DNA from: Ditibartonella choladocola
GTDB taxonomy: Bacteria > Pseudomonadota > Alphaproteobacteria > Rhizobiales > Rhizobiaceae
Direction of reading: 5' to 3'
Assembly: GCF_002007565.1 (NCBI RefSeq)
Contig: NZ_CP015625.1
Coordinates: 1,426,001 to 1,490,000, forward strand
Length of the DNA stretch: 64,000 bases
A model generated the notes under the pieces. The model worked only from the letters and a program-made list of their open reading frames with translations. It had not been told where the DNA came from and did not search any database. The number at the start of each line of letters is the position of its first letter. The first letter of the stretch is position 1. The translations under genes and the position numbers were made by a program. Positions 47,302-57,405 of the stretch are shown piece after piece.

Positions 47302-47364
47302 TTTCCTTAACAAAGGCCGGGATTTCCTTAACAAAGCCGGTAATTTCCCTAATGAAGCCGGAGC
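47302..47364 (-). repeat. three 21-bp tandem repeats upstream of the DUF192 gene
   Basis: Three near-identical direct copies of 21 bases (47302-47322, 47323-47343, 47344-47364), each containing TTTCCTTAA or TTTCCCTAA followed by an AAAGCCGG-like core. On the coding strand each copy carries TTAAGGAAA or TTAGGGAAA, a Shine-Dalgarno-like sequence. In the open frame above the DUF192 start they would encode GFIREIT, GFVKEIP and AFVKENF. Confidence 0.85.
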
Positions 47365-47418
47365 CGATAAAAACCGGACGTGTCCGGCAATTATTCATCA
47401 ATATCGGAAACAAAGATT

Positions 47419-47997
47419 TTAATGGGTGGGAAAAGGTACTGCAATATCAGGGTGGATTTCCGCTGCCATCAAGCCCTTTTCACCCCGCCCGTAGCGAACA
47501 AGCACAACCTGCCCCGGACGCAATTCTGCCAGACCGAAACGACGCAGAGTTTCCATATGGATAAAAATGTCTTCTGTTCCTTCACCGCGGGTGAGGAAGC
47601 CGAACCCTTTTTCACGGTTGAACCATTTGACAATTGCCCGTTCCAAGCCGCTTTCCGGTGTTACAACAACATGTGTACGAGCCGGCAGTTCCGAAGGATG
47701 GACGGCGGTCGAAAGGTCGATCGACTTCACTTGAATGCATTGTAATCCACGTTCACCTTTTTTGACCATGCAAACAATCCGCGCTCCTTCGAGTGCGGTG
47801 TGAAAGCCGTCGCGCCTCATCACTGTCACATGGAGAAGGATATCCGGAACACCGGCAATATCCGGCACGATGAAACCATATCCCTTGCTTACATCGAACC
47901 ATTTGATGGTGCCGCTAATCTCGACAACATCTGTTGCTGCTGTTTCAGAACTATCTTGAGACGGAAGGAATCCTTCCAATATTTCATCGCTCGCCAT
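47419..47997 (-). CDS. double cold-shock-domain protein
   Basis: A 192-residue protein with two cold-shock (OB-fold) domains: the first about 28-92 with RNP1 KGYGFI and RNP2 DILLHV, the second about 115-185 with KGFGFL and DIFIHM. These bind single-stranded RNA or DNA. The two-domain form is typical of Rhizobiales and is commonly next to a DUF192 gene (recalled). Start ATG at 47997. The gene is the first of the cold-shock/DUF192/hydrolase run. Confidence 0.9.
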   Translation of the reverse strand: MASDEILEGFLPSQDSSETAATDVVEISGTIKWFDVSKGYGFIVPDIAGVPDILLHVTVMRRDGFHTALEGARIVCMVKKGERGLQCIQVKSIDLSTAVHPSELPARTHVVVTPESGLERAIVKWFNREKGFGFLTRGEGTEDIFIHMETLRRFGLAELRPGQVVLVRYGRGEKGLMAAEIHPDIAVPFPTH

Positions 47998-48240
47998 AAT
48001 TCCTACAGTCCTGTCAATACCAATTAATCACGAATGATTCTCTTGAACCCCAGTAAATATTGCTCACTCATTGTGACGCAAGCCCCGACAACAAGATTTC
48101 CCCAAATTGTGGACGTTCAACGACGATAAATCATTTTTTTGTTTTTTCACCGACAATTTTAAAGCCGATCGCCATATTCACATCCCGTACAAAAGACGTT
48201 AGATTTTTAAAAACCTGATAAAACAAGAAAGCGAGAAAAA

Positions 48241-48681
48241 ATGCGATATTTGCACACTATGGTTCGTGTTAAAGACCTTGAACAGTCACTCAACTTCTAT
48301 TGTAGCGTATTCGGCCTCAAGGAAACCCGCCGCATAGAGAATGAAAACGGCCGTTTTACCCTCATTTATCTCGCAGCTCCTGAAGATATTAAAGCGGCAC
48401 ATTCCGTCCATTCGCCGGAACTCGAATTGACATATAATTGGGACAAAGAAGATTACACCGGCGGGCGCAATTTCGGTCACTTGGCCTATGAGGTTGATAA
48501 TATTTATGAAACTTGCAAAAATTTGGCCGCAAAAGGCATCGTTATCAATCGTCCACCGCGTGACGGTCATATGGCCTTTATAAAATCGCCTGACGGTATT
48601 TCTATCGAACTCTTGCAAAAAGGTGAAAAACTAAGCCCCGAAGAGCCTTGGGTTTCAATGGAAAATACTGGAACATGGTGA
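48241..48681 (+). CDS. gloA: lactoylglutathione lyase (glyoxalase I)
   Basis: Isomerises the methylglyoxal-glutathione adduct to lactoylglutathione. The 146-residue VOC-fold protein starts [20 protein letters not shown] (first metal ligand His5) and carries [10 protein letters not shown] (second His) and [10 protein letters not shown] (Glu ligand). Length and motifs fit the small nickel-type enzyme. The liv operon starts 125 bases downstream. Confidence 0.93.
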   Translation: MRYLHTMVRVKDLEQSLNFYCSVFGLKETRRIENENGRFTLIYLAAPEDIKAAHSVHSPELELTYNWDKEDYTGGRNFGHLAYEVDNIYETCKNLAAKGIVINRPPRDGHMAFIKSPDGISIELLQKGEKLSPEEPWVSMENTGTW

Positions 48682-48805
48682 CAAATGACTTTGAACCATG
48701 AACAATAAATCTAATTTCGGGTATGGAACTTGTGCTGTCAGCCGGTTCATATTATGAAGTTTTATTACAATATTTTATTAAAACAAAAAAGAGGGATCGA
48801 TTACT

Positions 48806-49939
48806 ATGGCTTTCAAGCAATTGATTGCAGCAGCAATTGCTGCCACAGCACTGAATTTCAGTGCATTCGCAGAAGACCCCATTAAAATCGGGGTATTCCT
48901 TCCGCTAACCGGTCAAAACGCTTTCGGTGGGCAATTGGAGCTTGAAGGCGTTCAACTTGCCAACAAAATCAAACCCGAAGTTCTCGGACACAAAGTCGAG
49001 CTGGTCGTCGTCGATAACAAATCGGATAAAGTCGAAGCTGCAAATGCTGTCATGCGACTCACTGCTTCCGACAAAGTCAACGGAATTATCGGTACTTACG
49101 GTTCATCGCTGGCACTCGCCGGCGGCGAAGTTTCGGAACCGGCAAAAACACCTGCAATCGCAACTTCGGCAACCAATCCTTTGGTGACCCAAGGCAAAAA
49201 ATACTATTTTCGCGCATGTTTTATCGACCCCTATCAGGGAGCCGGAGCTGCAACATATGCATTCAACACGCTTCACGCAAAAAAAGCAGCGATTTTGAAA
49301 GATGTTTCTAACGACTATGCAATCGGCCTTGCCAATTTTTTCGATAGCTCATTCAAAAAACTTGGTGGTGAAGTCGTAGCAAACCTCAATTATAATTCGG
49401 GAGATCAGGATTTTTCCGCCGCACTCACCCAGATTATCGCTGAACAACCGGACGTTCTTTTCATTCCTGCCTATTTTGCAGAAGGTGCCATCATTCTGAA
49501 GCAGGCACGTGAACTTGGTGCAACATTCCGTATTATGGGCGGCGACGCAATGGATAATCCGGAAACCGTTACAATCGGTGGAAGTGCTTCCGAAGGTTTT
49601 CTGCATACCACTTTTCCCTATGACGCAAGTATGCCGAATATGCCGAAAGCTGCGGCCCAATTTACACAAGAATGGAAAGCAACTTATCCTAACAAAGAAC
49701 CGAACGTGAATGCGGTTCTCGGCTACACTGCTTATATGATGTTTATGCAAGCAATTGAAAAAGCCGGAAGCGGTGACCGTGAGGCAATTACAGCAGAACT
49801 TGCAAAACTGAAAGATTTCGAGACGCCATTCGGTGCGATGACTATGGACAATAATCATAATCCTGAAATTCCGATCGGTGTTATCGAGATCAAGAATGGA
49901 AAGCGTGAATATCTCGGTGAAGTTAAACCCGCTTTATAA
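48806..49939 (+). CDS. livJ: branched-chain amino-acid ABC transporter substrate-binding protein
   Basis: The periplasmic receptor of the liv transporter. Signal peptide of about 22 residues (ends SAFA), then IKIGVFLPLTGQNAFGG and the ligand-cleft segment ATSATNPLVTQGKKYYFRAC. The 377-residue length fits. GAGGG lies 10 bases before the ATG. It differs clearly from the orphan receptor near 18 kb. First gene of livJHMGF. Confidence 0.93.
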   Translation: MAFKQLIAAAIAATALNFSAFAEDPIKIGVFLPLTGQNAFGGQLELEGVQLANKIKPEVLGHKVELVVVDNKSDKVEAANAVMRLTASDKVNGIIGTYGSSLALAGGEVSEPAKTPAIATSATNPLVTQGKKYYFRACFIDPYQGAGAATYAFNTLHAKKAAILKDVSNDYAIGLANFFDSSFKKLGGEVVANLNYNSGDQDFSAALTQIIAEQPDVLFIPAYFAEGAIILKQARELGATFRIMGGDAMDNPETVTIGGSASEGFLHTTFPYDASMPNMPKAAAQFTQEWKATYPNKEPNVNAVLGYTAYMMFMQAIEKAGSGDREAITAELAKLKDFETPFGAMTMDNNHNPEIPIGVIEIKNGKREYLGEVKPAL

Positions 49940-49964
49940 GGGGATAAACACAATTAAATGATTG

Positions 49965-49991
49965 ATCCGGTCGAATAAAACTCGACCGGAT
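49965..49991 (+). other. hairpin between livJ and livH
   Basis: A 10-bp perfect stem ATCCGGTCGA / TCGACCGGAT (49965-49974 with 49982-49991) has a 7-base loop and no T run. Such hairpins behind binding-protein genes commonly protect the upstream message or lower expression of the membrane genes, which gives more receptor than permease. Confidence 0.75.
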
Positions 49992-50052
49992 GAATTTACG
50001 TTGTATATGTGCTTCTCGACGAAACCGGTTGCAATATCAGGAAGGCTAAAAC

Positions 50053-51129
50053 ATGACTACAGAAATGTTCATTCAACATTTCTTTAATGCTTTGGCGCTA
50101 GGGGCACTTTATGGATTGATAGCCATTGGGTACACAATGGTTTACGGCATCTTGCGGCTTATCAATTTCGCCCATGGCGATATTTTTATGTTGGGTGCGT
50201 ATTTTGTTTTTTTCTCGACAATCAGTTTCATGCCTGCATGGGCGGCTGTGTTGCTCGTTATTCTGGCAATTCTGGTTTATTATTCGGTCTTCATCGGCTT
50301 TAAAACACGCATAAAACCCTATTGGGCAGCGCTCTTTATCATTCTTGTTCTGGCTCTTGCCTATTATGCTTTTGTAAGTCCGCGCGATTTTACGCCGGTC
50401 TGGTTACTTGCCGTTTGTTTTGCGGTATTCGTTACCAGTGCCGGCGGCATTGCAGTTGACCGTATAGCCTATCGGCCGTTGCGGGATGCACCACGTATTT
50501 CCGCGCTTATAAGTGCAATCGGTATGTCATTTCTTATAGAAAATCTCGCAACTGTATTGTTCACAGGCGTGCCAAAAAGCGTCAAACAGCCCGAATTGCT
50601 TGTCACGCCTATTCAATGGCATTTTGGTGAAGGTGCTCAAGGGATAATCCGTATTGTGCCAATGGCGCTCATCGTGCCCATTGTTTCACTATTGCTCGTT
50701 GTTCTTCTGTTATGGATTATCAACAAAACAAAACCCGGTCTTGCCATGCGCGCAATTTCACGCGACATCGAAACCACGCGCTTAATGGGCGTTTCTGTGG
50801 ACAAGATCATTGCTTTCACATTCGGTTTGGGATCGGCTCTGGCTGCAATCGCCGGTATAATGTGGGCGTTACGTTACCCGCAGATTAACCCTTATATGGG
50901 AGTAATACCGGGACTTAAGGCGTTTATTGCAGCCGTCATCGGAGGTATCGGTTCGGTTGAAGGGGCAATGCTTGGCGGCCTACTTCTGGGCTTCATAGAA
51001 ATCATGATTATTGCATTTTTCCCGTCGCTGTCAGGGTATCGTGATGCATTTGCTTTTATCATGCTCATCATGATTCTGCTTGTTATGCCAACGGGACTCA
51101 TGGGCAAGAAAAGTGAGGAAAAAATCTGA
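50053..51129 (+). CDS. livH: branched-chain amino-acid permease LivH
   Basis: An inner-membrane permease of the LivH class: GLIAIGYTMVYGILRLINFAHGD at the N-terminus split across the first two spans, and the coupling EAA-like loop GLAMRAISRDIETTRLMG. At 358 residues it is about 50 longer than common LivH; the surplus is a hydrophobic insertion at about 65-125 that looks like extra spans. Its stop region touches livM (one-base overlap). Confidence 0.92.
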   Translation: MTTEMFIQHFFNALALGALYGLIAIGYTMVYGILRLINFAHGDIFMLGAYFVFFSTISFMPAWAAVLLVILAILVYYSVFIGFKTRIKPYWAALFIILVLALAYYAFVSPRDFTPVWLLAVCFAVFVTSAGGIAVDRIAYRPLRDAPRISALISAIGMSFLIENLATVLFTGVPKSVKQPELLVTPIQWHFGEGAQGIIRIVPMALIVPIVSLLLVVLLLWIINKTKPGLAMRAISRDIETTRLMGVSVDKIIAFTFGLGSALAAIAGIMWALRYPQINPYMGVIPGLKAFIAAVIGGIGSVEGAMLGGLLLGFIEIMIIAFFPSLSGYRDAFAFIMLIMILLVMPTGLMGKKSEEKI

Positions 51130-52187
51130 TGTCGAAATCCTCGCAAATCATTCTATCCCTGATTTCTATTCTATGCCTCGTAGCGTTTCTGTTTTATGCC
51201 CAGAACCACTTTGATGCTTATACTGTGCGCATTCTAAATCTTATCGCAATCAATGCCATTCTGGCGGTGTCGCTCAATCTTATTTATGGCTTTACAGGAA
51301 TGTTTTCTTTGGGCCATGCCGGTTTCATGGCCATAGGAGCCTATGTTTGCGCCATATTACTGCTTTCACCCGAACAAAAGCAGATGATGTGGATTTTACA
51401 GCCGATGTTTGAACCCTTGCAACATTTGCAGGTTCCATTTTTCTTTGCGGTCGTTTTGGGGGGTGTTTGCGCGGCACTCCTCGGCCTTGTCATTGCGCTT
51501 CCTGTTTTGCGGCTTGGCGGAGATTATCTCGGCATTGCAACGCTTGGATTTGCCGAGATCATACGCGTCGTCATTACCAATGCCACACCTATTACAAATG
51601 GTTCGCTCGGCATTAAAGGAATACCGCAATACGCCAATTTGTGGTGGAACTATGGTTGGCTTGCCTTTACTGTCGTCTTTATTGTGCTGCTTCTAAAAAG
51701 CAATACAGGAAATGCACTTTGCGCCATTCGCGATGACGAGATTGCAGCTAAAACTATGGGCGTTAACACCTTTTTCTACCGTACATTGTCATTCACAATC
51801 GGCGCTTTTTTTGCCGGTGTCGGCGGCGCACTGACGGCAGCACTCATTTCGACAATCGATCCTAAAATGTTCAACTTCCTTTTAACGTTCAATATTTTGA
51901 TGATTGTCGTTGCCGGTGGTCTTGGTTCGATTACCGGAAGTATTATTGGTAGTGTTATCATCACTGTTATGTTGGAATGGTTACGTATCGTCGAGCAGCC
52001 AATCGATTTCGGTTTCATTCATATTCCGGGAATTCCGGGACTGAGAATGGTTATTTTTTCGATATTGCTGATGGGGATAATCCTGTTTTGGAGAAGCGGT
52101 TTGCTTGGAACACGTGAATTTTCCTGGAACGGTATTTACCATTTTTTCAAGAAAGGTTCTGAAGCCAAGAGCGGAGACCGGTCATGA
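51129..52187 (+). CDS. livM: branched-chain amino-acid permease LivM
   Basis: The second permease subunit, 352 residues. Typical segments are NLIYGFTGMFSLGHAGFMAIGAY near residue 50 (spanning two motifs), GDYLGIATLGFAEIIR and the cytoplasmic coupling loop ALCAIRDDEIAAKTMGVN. It overlaps livH by one base and livG by four, so the genes are coupled. Confidence 0.94.
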   Translation: MSKSSQIILSLISILCLVAFLFYAQNHFDAYTVRILNLIAINAILAVSLNLIYGFTGMFSLGHAGFMAIGAYVCAILLLSPEQKQMMWILQPMFEPLQHLQVPFFFAVVLGGVCAALLGLVIALPVLRLGGDYLGIATLGFAEIIRVVITNATPITNGSLGIKGIPQYANLWWNYGWLAFTVVFIVLLLKSNTGNALCAIRDDEIAAKTMGVNTFFYRTLSFTIGAFFAGVGGALTAALISTIDPKMFNFLLTFNILMIVVAGGLGSITGSIIGSVIITVMLEWLRIVEQPIDFGFIHIPGIPGLRMVIFSILLMGIILFWRSGLLGTREFSWNGIYHFFKKGSEAKSGDRS

Positions 52188-52966
52188 GCGACACAATATT
52201 GAAACTCGACCATGTCACAATGCGCTTTGGCGGATTGACTGCTGTCAATGACATCAATATCGCTATTGAACGGGGCACGATCGCCGGTCTCATTGGTCCC
52301 AACGGTGCCGGTAAAACAACTGTTTTCAACATGATTTCCGGATTTTATACCCCGACAAGCGGTACAATATCTTTTGACGGCAAAAAAGTATCGGGTCTAC
52401 ACCCCAATATTGTTTGCAAACGCCACATCGCCCGTACTTTTCAAAACATTCGCTTGTTTACAGGATTGAGCGTTTTACAAAATGTCATGGTTGGCGCACA
52501 TGTGCGTCAAAAAAGTCCGTGGTTTGCGAGTGCCCTTTTCATCCCCTCAGCGGTAAGGGAAGAAAAGAAAATTCGTGAACAAGCTCTTGAACTTCTGGAT
52601 CGTGTGCACCTTGCAGATCTCGCAGATCAGCCGGCAACGGCACTCCCCTACGGCGCTCAACGCCGCCTTGAAATTGCCCGCGCTTTGGCAACCGAACCGG
52701 AATTACTGCTTCTTGATGAACCGGCCGCCGGCATGAACCCTCAGGAAAGTGAGGAACTGCGCCTATTCATTTCACGGATACGGGAAGAATTCGGACTGAC
52801 TATTCTGCTTATCGAACATGATATGCGGGTCGTTATGGGATTATGTAACCATATCTGGGTACTGGAATATGGTGCACTGATTGCAAACGGCACACCTGAA
52901 GACATTCGTAACAATCCAAAAGTCATCGAAGCCTATCTTGGCGGAGAAATTCATGAACATTCTTGA
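52184..52966 (+). CDS. livG: branched-chain amino-acid ABC transporter ATPase LivG
   Basis: One of two ATP-binding subunits. Walker A is GPNGAGKTT, the signature region is PYGAQRRLEIARAL (a LivG-type variant of LSGGQ), and Walker B is LLLLDEPAAGMN. The H-loop is in IEHDM. 260 residues, complete. It overlaps livM by 4 bases and livF by 14. Confidence 0.96.
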   Translation: MSDTILKLDHVTMRFGGLTAVNDINIAIERGTIAGLIGPNGAGKTTVFNMISGFYTPTSGTISFDGKKVSGLHPNIVCKRHIARTFQNIRLFTGLSVLQNVMVGAHVRQKSPWFASALFIPSAVREEKKIREQALELLDRVHLADLADQPATALPYGAQRRLEIARALATEPELLLLDEPAAGMNPQESEELRLFISRIREEFGLTILLIEHDMRVVMGLCNHIWVLEYGALIANGTPEDIRNNPKVIEAYLGGEIHEHS

Positions 52967-53663
52967 GATTAATGACCTTCGTGTCAATTATGGTGCAATC
53001 AAAGCCGTGCAAGGCTTGTCCATGTCGATCAAAGAAGGCTCGATTGTTACACTTATCGGCGCAAATGGTGCAGGAAAAAGCAGTACGGTTCGCTCTATCG
53101 CGGGTTTGAATAAATCGGTAACCGGCGAGATTCTTTATAAAAGTGAAAATATCCTCGGAAAGCAGCCTGAAGAAATCCTGAAAAAAGGAATTGCGTTAAG
53201 CCCTGAGGGGCGTCGTATCATGCCGCATCTGACCGTTTTGGAGAACCTCGAACTCGGTGCTTATATTCGCAACGATAAAGAGGGGATCAAGCGGGATATT
53301 GAATGGATTTTCGATCTTTTTCCAAGGCTTAGAGAACGGTCGAAACAATTGGGTGGCACGATGTCGGGTGGCGAGCAGCAAATGCTCGCAGTCGGACGGG
53401 CGCTTATGAGTAATCCCGAACTCGTTATGCTTGATGAACCATCTCTGGGATTGGCTCCAATTCTTGTTCAGGAGATTTTTTCAATTATCCGGAAAATAAA
53501 CGAAATGGGCAAAACGGTTCTGCTTATCGAACAAAATGCGTTCGCAGCGTTATCAATTGCCAATTATGCCTATATTCTGGAAGTCGGTAAGATTATTCTC
53601 GAAGGAGAAGGCAAGACAATGCTCAAAGACCCGCGTGTCAAAGCAGCATATCTCGGCGGATAA
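52953..53663 (+). CDS. livF: branched-chain amino-acid ABC transporter ATPase LivF
   Basis: The second ATPase. I start it at ATG 52953 (GGAG just upstream, inside the end of livG), giving 236 residues; the frame is open further upstream within livG. Walker A is GANGAGKSS, the signature MSGGEQQMLAVGRAL, Walker B LVMLDEPSLGLAP. Last gene of the operon. No clear terminator follows. Confidence 0.96.
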   Translation: MNILEINDLRVNYGAIKAVQGLSMSIKEGSIVTLIGANGAGKSSTVRSIAGLNKSVTGEILYKSENILGKQPEEILKKGIALSPEGRRIMPHLTVLENLELGAYIRNDKEGIKRDIEWIFDLFPRLRERSKQLGGTMSGGEQQMLAVGRALMSNPELVMLDEPSLGLAPILVQEIFSIIRKINEMGKTVLLIEQNAFAALSIANYAYILEVGKIILEGEGKTMLKDPRVKAAYLGG

Positions 53664-54151
53664 TAAACCTTTCCATTCATCGGGTGAATTTCGCAATCAT
53701 TCAATAGACGGACTAATTTTCGGGGTTTTCTAAGACATTCCAATCGGCTTTTTATCCTTACCCATTTGCATTATCCTGTCGGGAAAAAATATTGAATTTC
53801 GTATATTTTTACTGTGTATGGATAGCTGAATTTAAAGCTCGGCACGTTTGGAGCGGTTAAAAAACATTGAGAAAACTTCAAAGTTCAACGAAAGCGATGA
53901 GTCTACATTACTTCCTTTTTAACCCGCTTCCTTGATAACCTCAAAATTGTTCACAGTTCCCGATAAGAGCAAGCGCAAAACATTTATGTAATAATTTAAC
54001 TTTTTATCGTATTTTATTGTAATTATTGAATATTATATAAATTTCTAATTCTTTATCGCCACACCCCCCGCCGCCATTTGCAATGTCGAATACCATTCAA
54101 ACTTCAAATGCCTAATTGACGATTTCATCTTGTTATTGCGTTTTTCTTAAA
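53664..54151. other. AT-rich spacer after livF
   Basis: About 490 bases between convergent livF and the gatCA unit. AT-rich in its second half with no supported gene, repeat or RNA. The only clear element is the gatCA terminator at its right edge. Confidence 0.5.
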
Positions 54152-54182
54152 TAAAAAACACGGCAAAAATTTTGCCGTGTTG
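54152..54182 (-). terminator. rho-independent terminator of gatCA
   Basis: An 11-bp stem AACACGGCAAA / TTTGCCGTGTT (54157-54167 with 54171-54181) has a 3-base loop. Read leftward it runs into a T6 tract. Confidence 0.9.
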
Positions 54183-54228
54183 AATAGATTTTAGAGTTTG
54201 GCCGTTGCCAAAAAATGGCGTTAAACCC

Positions 54229-55710
54229 TTACCACCATTTTTGCGGAGAAAACTTGCCTGCCGCCTGCTCGATAATATTGGCGGTCTGGAACAATTGTTC
54301 CTCGCCGAATGGCTTGCCAATGAGCTGCAAGCCTAGCGGTAAACCATTCTTTGATAAACCGGCAGGTAATGAAATTCCGGGGAGACCCGCCATATTCACT
54401 GTAACGGTGAAAATATCATTGAGATACATGGCTACAGGATCGTTTTTCAATTTTTTGTCGGCAATTCCGAACGCGGCAGTTGGTGTCGCCGGAGTTAAAA
54501 TGGCGTCAATACCTGCTTCAAAGCACTTGTCAAAATCCTGTTTGATAAGTGTGCGAACCTTTTGAGCCTTAAGATAATAGGCATCGTAATAACCGGCCGA
54601 CAACACATAAGTGCCAATGAGAATACGCCGTTTGACTTCGTGCCCGAAACCTTCCGAACGTGTATTCTCATACATTTCGATAATGTCTTTGCCTGGAACT
54701 CTAAGGCCGTAACGCACACCGTCATAACGCGCAAGGTTCGACGAAGCTTCGGCAGGCGCAACAATATAATAGGCAGGCAATGCATATTTCGTATGAGGGA
54801 GAGAAATATTGACGATTTCAGCTCCAGCTTCTTTCAACCAATCAATGCCTTTTTGCCAAAGCGCCATTATTTCTTCCGACATACCATCAACACGATATTC
54901 CTTTGGAATACCGATTTTCATGCCCTTAACCGATTTGCCGATAGATGCTTCATAGTCGGGAACAGGCATGTCGGCGGAAGTTGAATCTTTCTCATCGAAG
55001 GAAGCCATGGATTTCAATAAAATAGCGCAATCACGTACGTCGCGGCCAATGGGACCGGCCTGATCGAGCGAAGAGGCAAAAGCGATGATTCCCCAGCGCG
55101 AACAACGTCCATAGGTGGGCTTAATTCCGACAGTGCCGGTAAATGCAGCGGGTTGACGGATTGAACCGCCTGTATCGGTGGCGGTTGCACCAGCGCACAA
55201 ATGGGCAGCAACAGCAGCAGCCGACCCGCCCGAAGAGCCACCGGGCACCAATTTTTCATCCGAACCTTCAGCACGCCACGGATTGATGACGGGACCATAG
55301 TAGGAAGTCTCGTTAGACGAACCCATGGCAAATTCGTCCATATTCAGTTTTCCGAGCATAACTGCACCGTCAGCCCAGAGATTGCTTGTTACAGTCGACT
55401 CGTATTTCGGTTTGAAGTTATCAAGGATGTGAGAACACGCCTGGGTGTGAATGTCATAAGTTGCATAAAGGTCTTTTACACCGAGTGGAATACCTTCAAG
55501 CGCCCCCGCTTTCTTTTGCGAAATTCGTTCATCAGACGCTTTTGCCATTTTTCGCGCATGGTCTGCCGTCACGGCAACATAGGCGTTAATAGCAGGGTTG
55601 GCTGCTTCAATGGCATGAATATATGCGTCAGTTAGTTCTGTTGCCTTGAAGTCACCCTTTTTGAGCGCGTCACGAGCCTCGGCAATTGTCAGCTTCGTCA
55701 AATCGGTCAT
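54229..55710 (-). CDS. gatA: Asp-tRNA(Asn)/Glu-tRNA(Gln) amidotransferase subunit A
   Basis: The glutaminase subunit of GatCAB, which amidates misacylated Glu-tRNA(Gln) and Asp-tRNA(Asn). I start it at ATG 55710 (GAGG 6 bases upstream), giving 493 residues. The Ser-cisSer-Lys triad is visible as [22 protein letters not shown] and [12 protein letters not shown]. gatC lies 29 bases upstream in the same direction. gatB is not adjacent, as is common in alphaproteobacteria. Confidence 0.96.
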   Translation of the reverse strand: MTDLTKLTIAEARDALKKGDFKATELTDAYIHAIEAANPAINAYVAVTADHARKMAKASDERISQKKAGALEGIPLGVKDLYATYDIHTQACSHILDNFKPKYESTVTSNLWADGAVMLGKLNMDEFAMGSSNETSYYGPVINPWRAEGSDEKLVPGGSSGGSAAAVAAHLCAGATATDTGGSIRQPAAFTGTVGIKPTYGRCSRWGIIAFASSLDQAGPIGRDVRDCAILLKSMASFDEKDSTSADMPVPDYEASIGKSVKGMKIGIPKEYRVDGMSEEIMALWQKGIDWLKEAGAEIVNISLPHTKYALPAYYIVAPAEASSNLARYDGVRYGLRVPGKDIIEMYENTRSEGFGHEVKRRILIGTYVLSAGYYDAYYLKAQKVRTLIKQDFDKCFEAGIDAILTPATPTAAFGIADKKLKNDPVAMYLNDIFTVTVNMAGLPGISLPAGLSKNGLPLGLQLIGKPFGEEQLFQTANIIEQAAGKFSPQKWW

Positions 55711-55739
55711 ATCATGCCTCAAAATAAATATTCAAATTG

Positions 55740-56027
55740 CTATTCGATCACTTTTGGAACGAGGAAGAAATTGTCTTCACTCAAAGGGGCGTTGGCCACA
55801 ATGTCGGCCGCTTTGTTACCATCATTGACAACATCTTCACGTGTACGCAAAGACATCGGAATAACAGATGTGAGCGGCTCTATATTGTCTACATTGACTT
55901 CATCGAGCTGTTCGACAAATCCTAAAATAGCGTTCAGCTCGTTTGCCATACGCTCCGCCTCGTCATCTTTCACAGCAATGCGCGAAAGACGGGCAACACG
56001 TTTGACCGTTTTGATATCTACAGACAT
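55740..56027 (-). CDS. gatC: GatCAB amidotransferase subunit C
   Basis: A 95-residue subunit that stabilises GatA with GatB. It shows the typical [38 protein letters not shown] and [13 protein letters not shown]-like segments (here SLRTREDVV). ATG at 56027. Directly upstream of gatA. Confidence 0.95.
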   Translation of the reverse strand: MSVDIKTVKRVARLSRIAVKDDEAERMANELNAILGFVEQLDEVNVDNIEPLTSVIPMSLRTREDVVNDGNKAADIVANAPLSEDNFFLVPKVIE

Positions 56028-56104
56028 TAAACAAATCCCGTATGAAAGATATTTTCCTTGATGAAGCTATACAGGCCGAAGCACACAAGAGCAAGAAAAG
56101 ACGT

Positions 56105-56809
56105 TCAGAAATTGAGCGTTTCACCGACTTTTGGCAATGCAACGGTCGTTTTTGTTCCGGTCATACCTTTTACAAAACGCTCCGGCGTTTGGTCGAGAAC
56201 AGGGAAAGTACCCCAGTGACAAGGTATCACTGTTTTGAAATGGAAATAGCGTTGACATGCAAGAGCTGCAACTGCACCACCCATCGTAAAAAAGTCACCA
56301 ATAGGTACAATGCCGATTTCCGGTTCATGTAACTCGTTAATGAGCTGCATATCTGAAAAAATATCTGTGTCGCCCATATGATAGAGCGTCGGCGCATTGT
56401 TGAAATGGAAGACCAACCCGTTCGGATTGCCAAGACATTGCGACATGCCGTTATCGGTGAGCATGGCAGATGAATGGATGGCGTTGACAAAGGTGATGCT
56501 ATAGCCGTCATGCGTCTGTGTACCACCGGCATTACCGGGCACAACATCTTTCACACCTTGTGACTGAAGCCAGGCGGCAAGATCGGCATTTGCAGTCACC
56601 GGAACAATTTTTTCTTTCGCGATAGCAATCGTATCTCCGACATGATCGCTATGACCATGAGTAAGTGCAATATGCGTAACACCTTCGACTGCTTTTTTGA
56701 TATCGAGGTCTTTTGCTGCAGGATTGCCGGTCAAAAAAGGATCTATCAGAATAACCGCTTTTCCGACTTCAATGCGAAAGGCTGCATGACCGAGCCATAT
56801 TATTTTCAT
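56105..56809 (-). CDS. UPF0173 (UlaG-like) metal-dependent hydrolase
   Basis: A 234-residue metallo-beta-lactamase-fold protein. ATG 56809 (AAGGA 8 bases upstream) gives the family start [14 protein letters not shown]. The metal motif is [10 protein letters not shown], further ligands are MGDTD and CHWGTFP. Related to UlaG lactonases, but the substrate is unknown. It precedes gatC by about 80 bases on the same strand and is divergent from ruvX. Confidence 0.88.
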   Translation of the reverse strand: MKIIWLGHAAFRIEVGKAVILIDPFLTGNPAAKDLDIKKAVEGVTHIALTHGHSDHVGDTIAIAKEKIVPVTANADLAAWLQSQGVKDVVPGNAGGTQTHDGYSITFVNAIHSSAMLTDNGMSQCLGNPNGLVFHFNNAPTLYHMGDTDIFSDMQLINELHEPEIGIVPIGDFFTMGGAVAALACQRYFHFKTVIPCHWGTFPVLDQTPERFVKGMTGTKTTVALPKVGETLNF

Positions 56810-56925
56810 GCCACTATCCTTGTTTTTCATTGGAAGTTCGACGTTTTACCTTATATTGAACGCAAAATTCAAAAATGCCAAGTACCTGCTTGGTCAAACG
56901 GGATATTCGATAAAGGCCTCTATCA

Positions 56926-57405
56926 ATGCCGGTTATAGATATTACTGAAATTCCTGCTCTCGGTTTGACAGATAAAAATATTATTGGTCTTGATTTGGGA
57001 ACAAAAACAATAGGTATTGCAATTTCCGACCTTGGGTGGCGTTTTGCCACCCCTCGCCCTGTATTGAAGAGAAAAAAGTTCTCTATTGATGCCGAACAGC
57101 TCGTAAAAATATTTTCAGAAGAAAATATCGGCGTTGCAATTATTGGCCTGCCCAAAAATATGGACGGCACAAGCGGCCCGCGCGTTCAGGCCACACGCGC
57201 GTTTGTCCATAATATGAACAGTTTTACGGAAATCCCTTTTGTATTCTGGGACGAACGGTTGTCGACAGTGGCCGCAGAACGAGGACTTCTCGAAATGGAT
57301 GTCTCGCGCGCAAAACGTGCCGACAGGATTGATTCTGCGGCGGCCGCTTTTATTCTGCAAGGTGCGCTCGACCGGCTGAACCGACTGGCTCAAACGGCCG
57401 GATAA
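56926..57405 (+). CDS. ruvX: RuvX/YqgF-type Holliday junction resolvase
   Basis: A 159-residue RNase H-fold nuclease (pre-16S rRNA maturation or junction resolution). [12 protein letters not shown] holds the first catalytic Asp, followed by [24 protein letters not shown] and the final Asp in [12 protein letters not shown]. Its last 16 bases overlap the convergent AidB-like gene end. Confidence 0.94.
   Translation: MPVIDITEIPALGLTDKNIIGLDLGTKTIGIAISDLGWRFATPRPVLKRKKFSIDAEQLVKIFSEENIGVAIIGLPKNMDGTSGPRVQATRAFVHNMNSFTEIPFVFWDERLSTVAAERGLLEMDVSRAKRADRIDSAAAAFILQGALDRLNRLAQTAG

Noticed and set aside
47302-47364. CRISPR-like reading of the 21-bp tandem copies
   Set aside because: There are no spacers; the copies are directly adjacent and only three in number, with no cas genes nearby.
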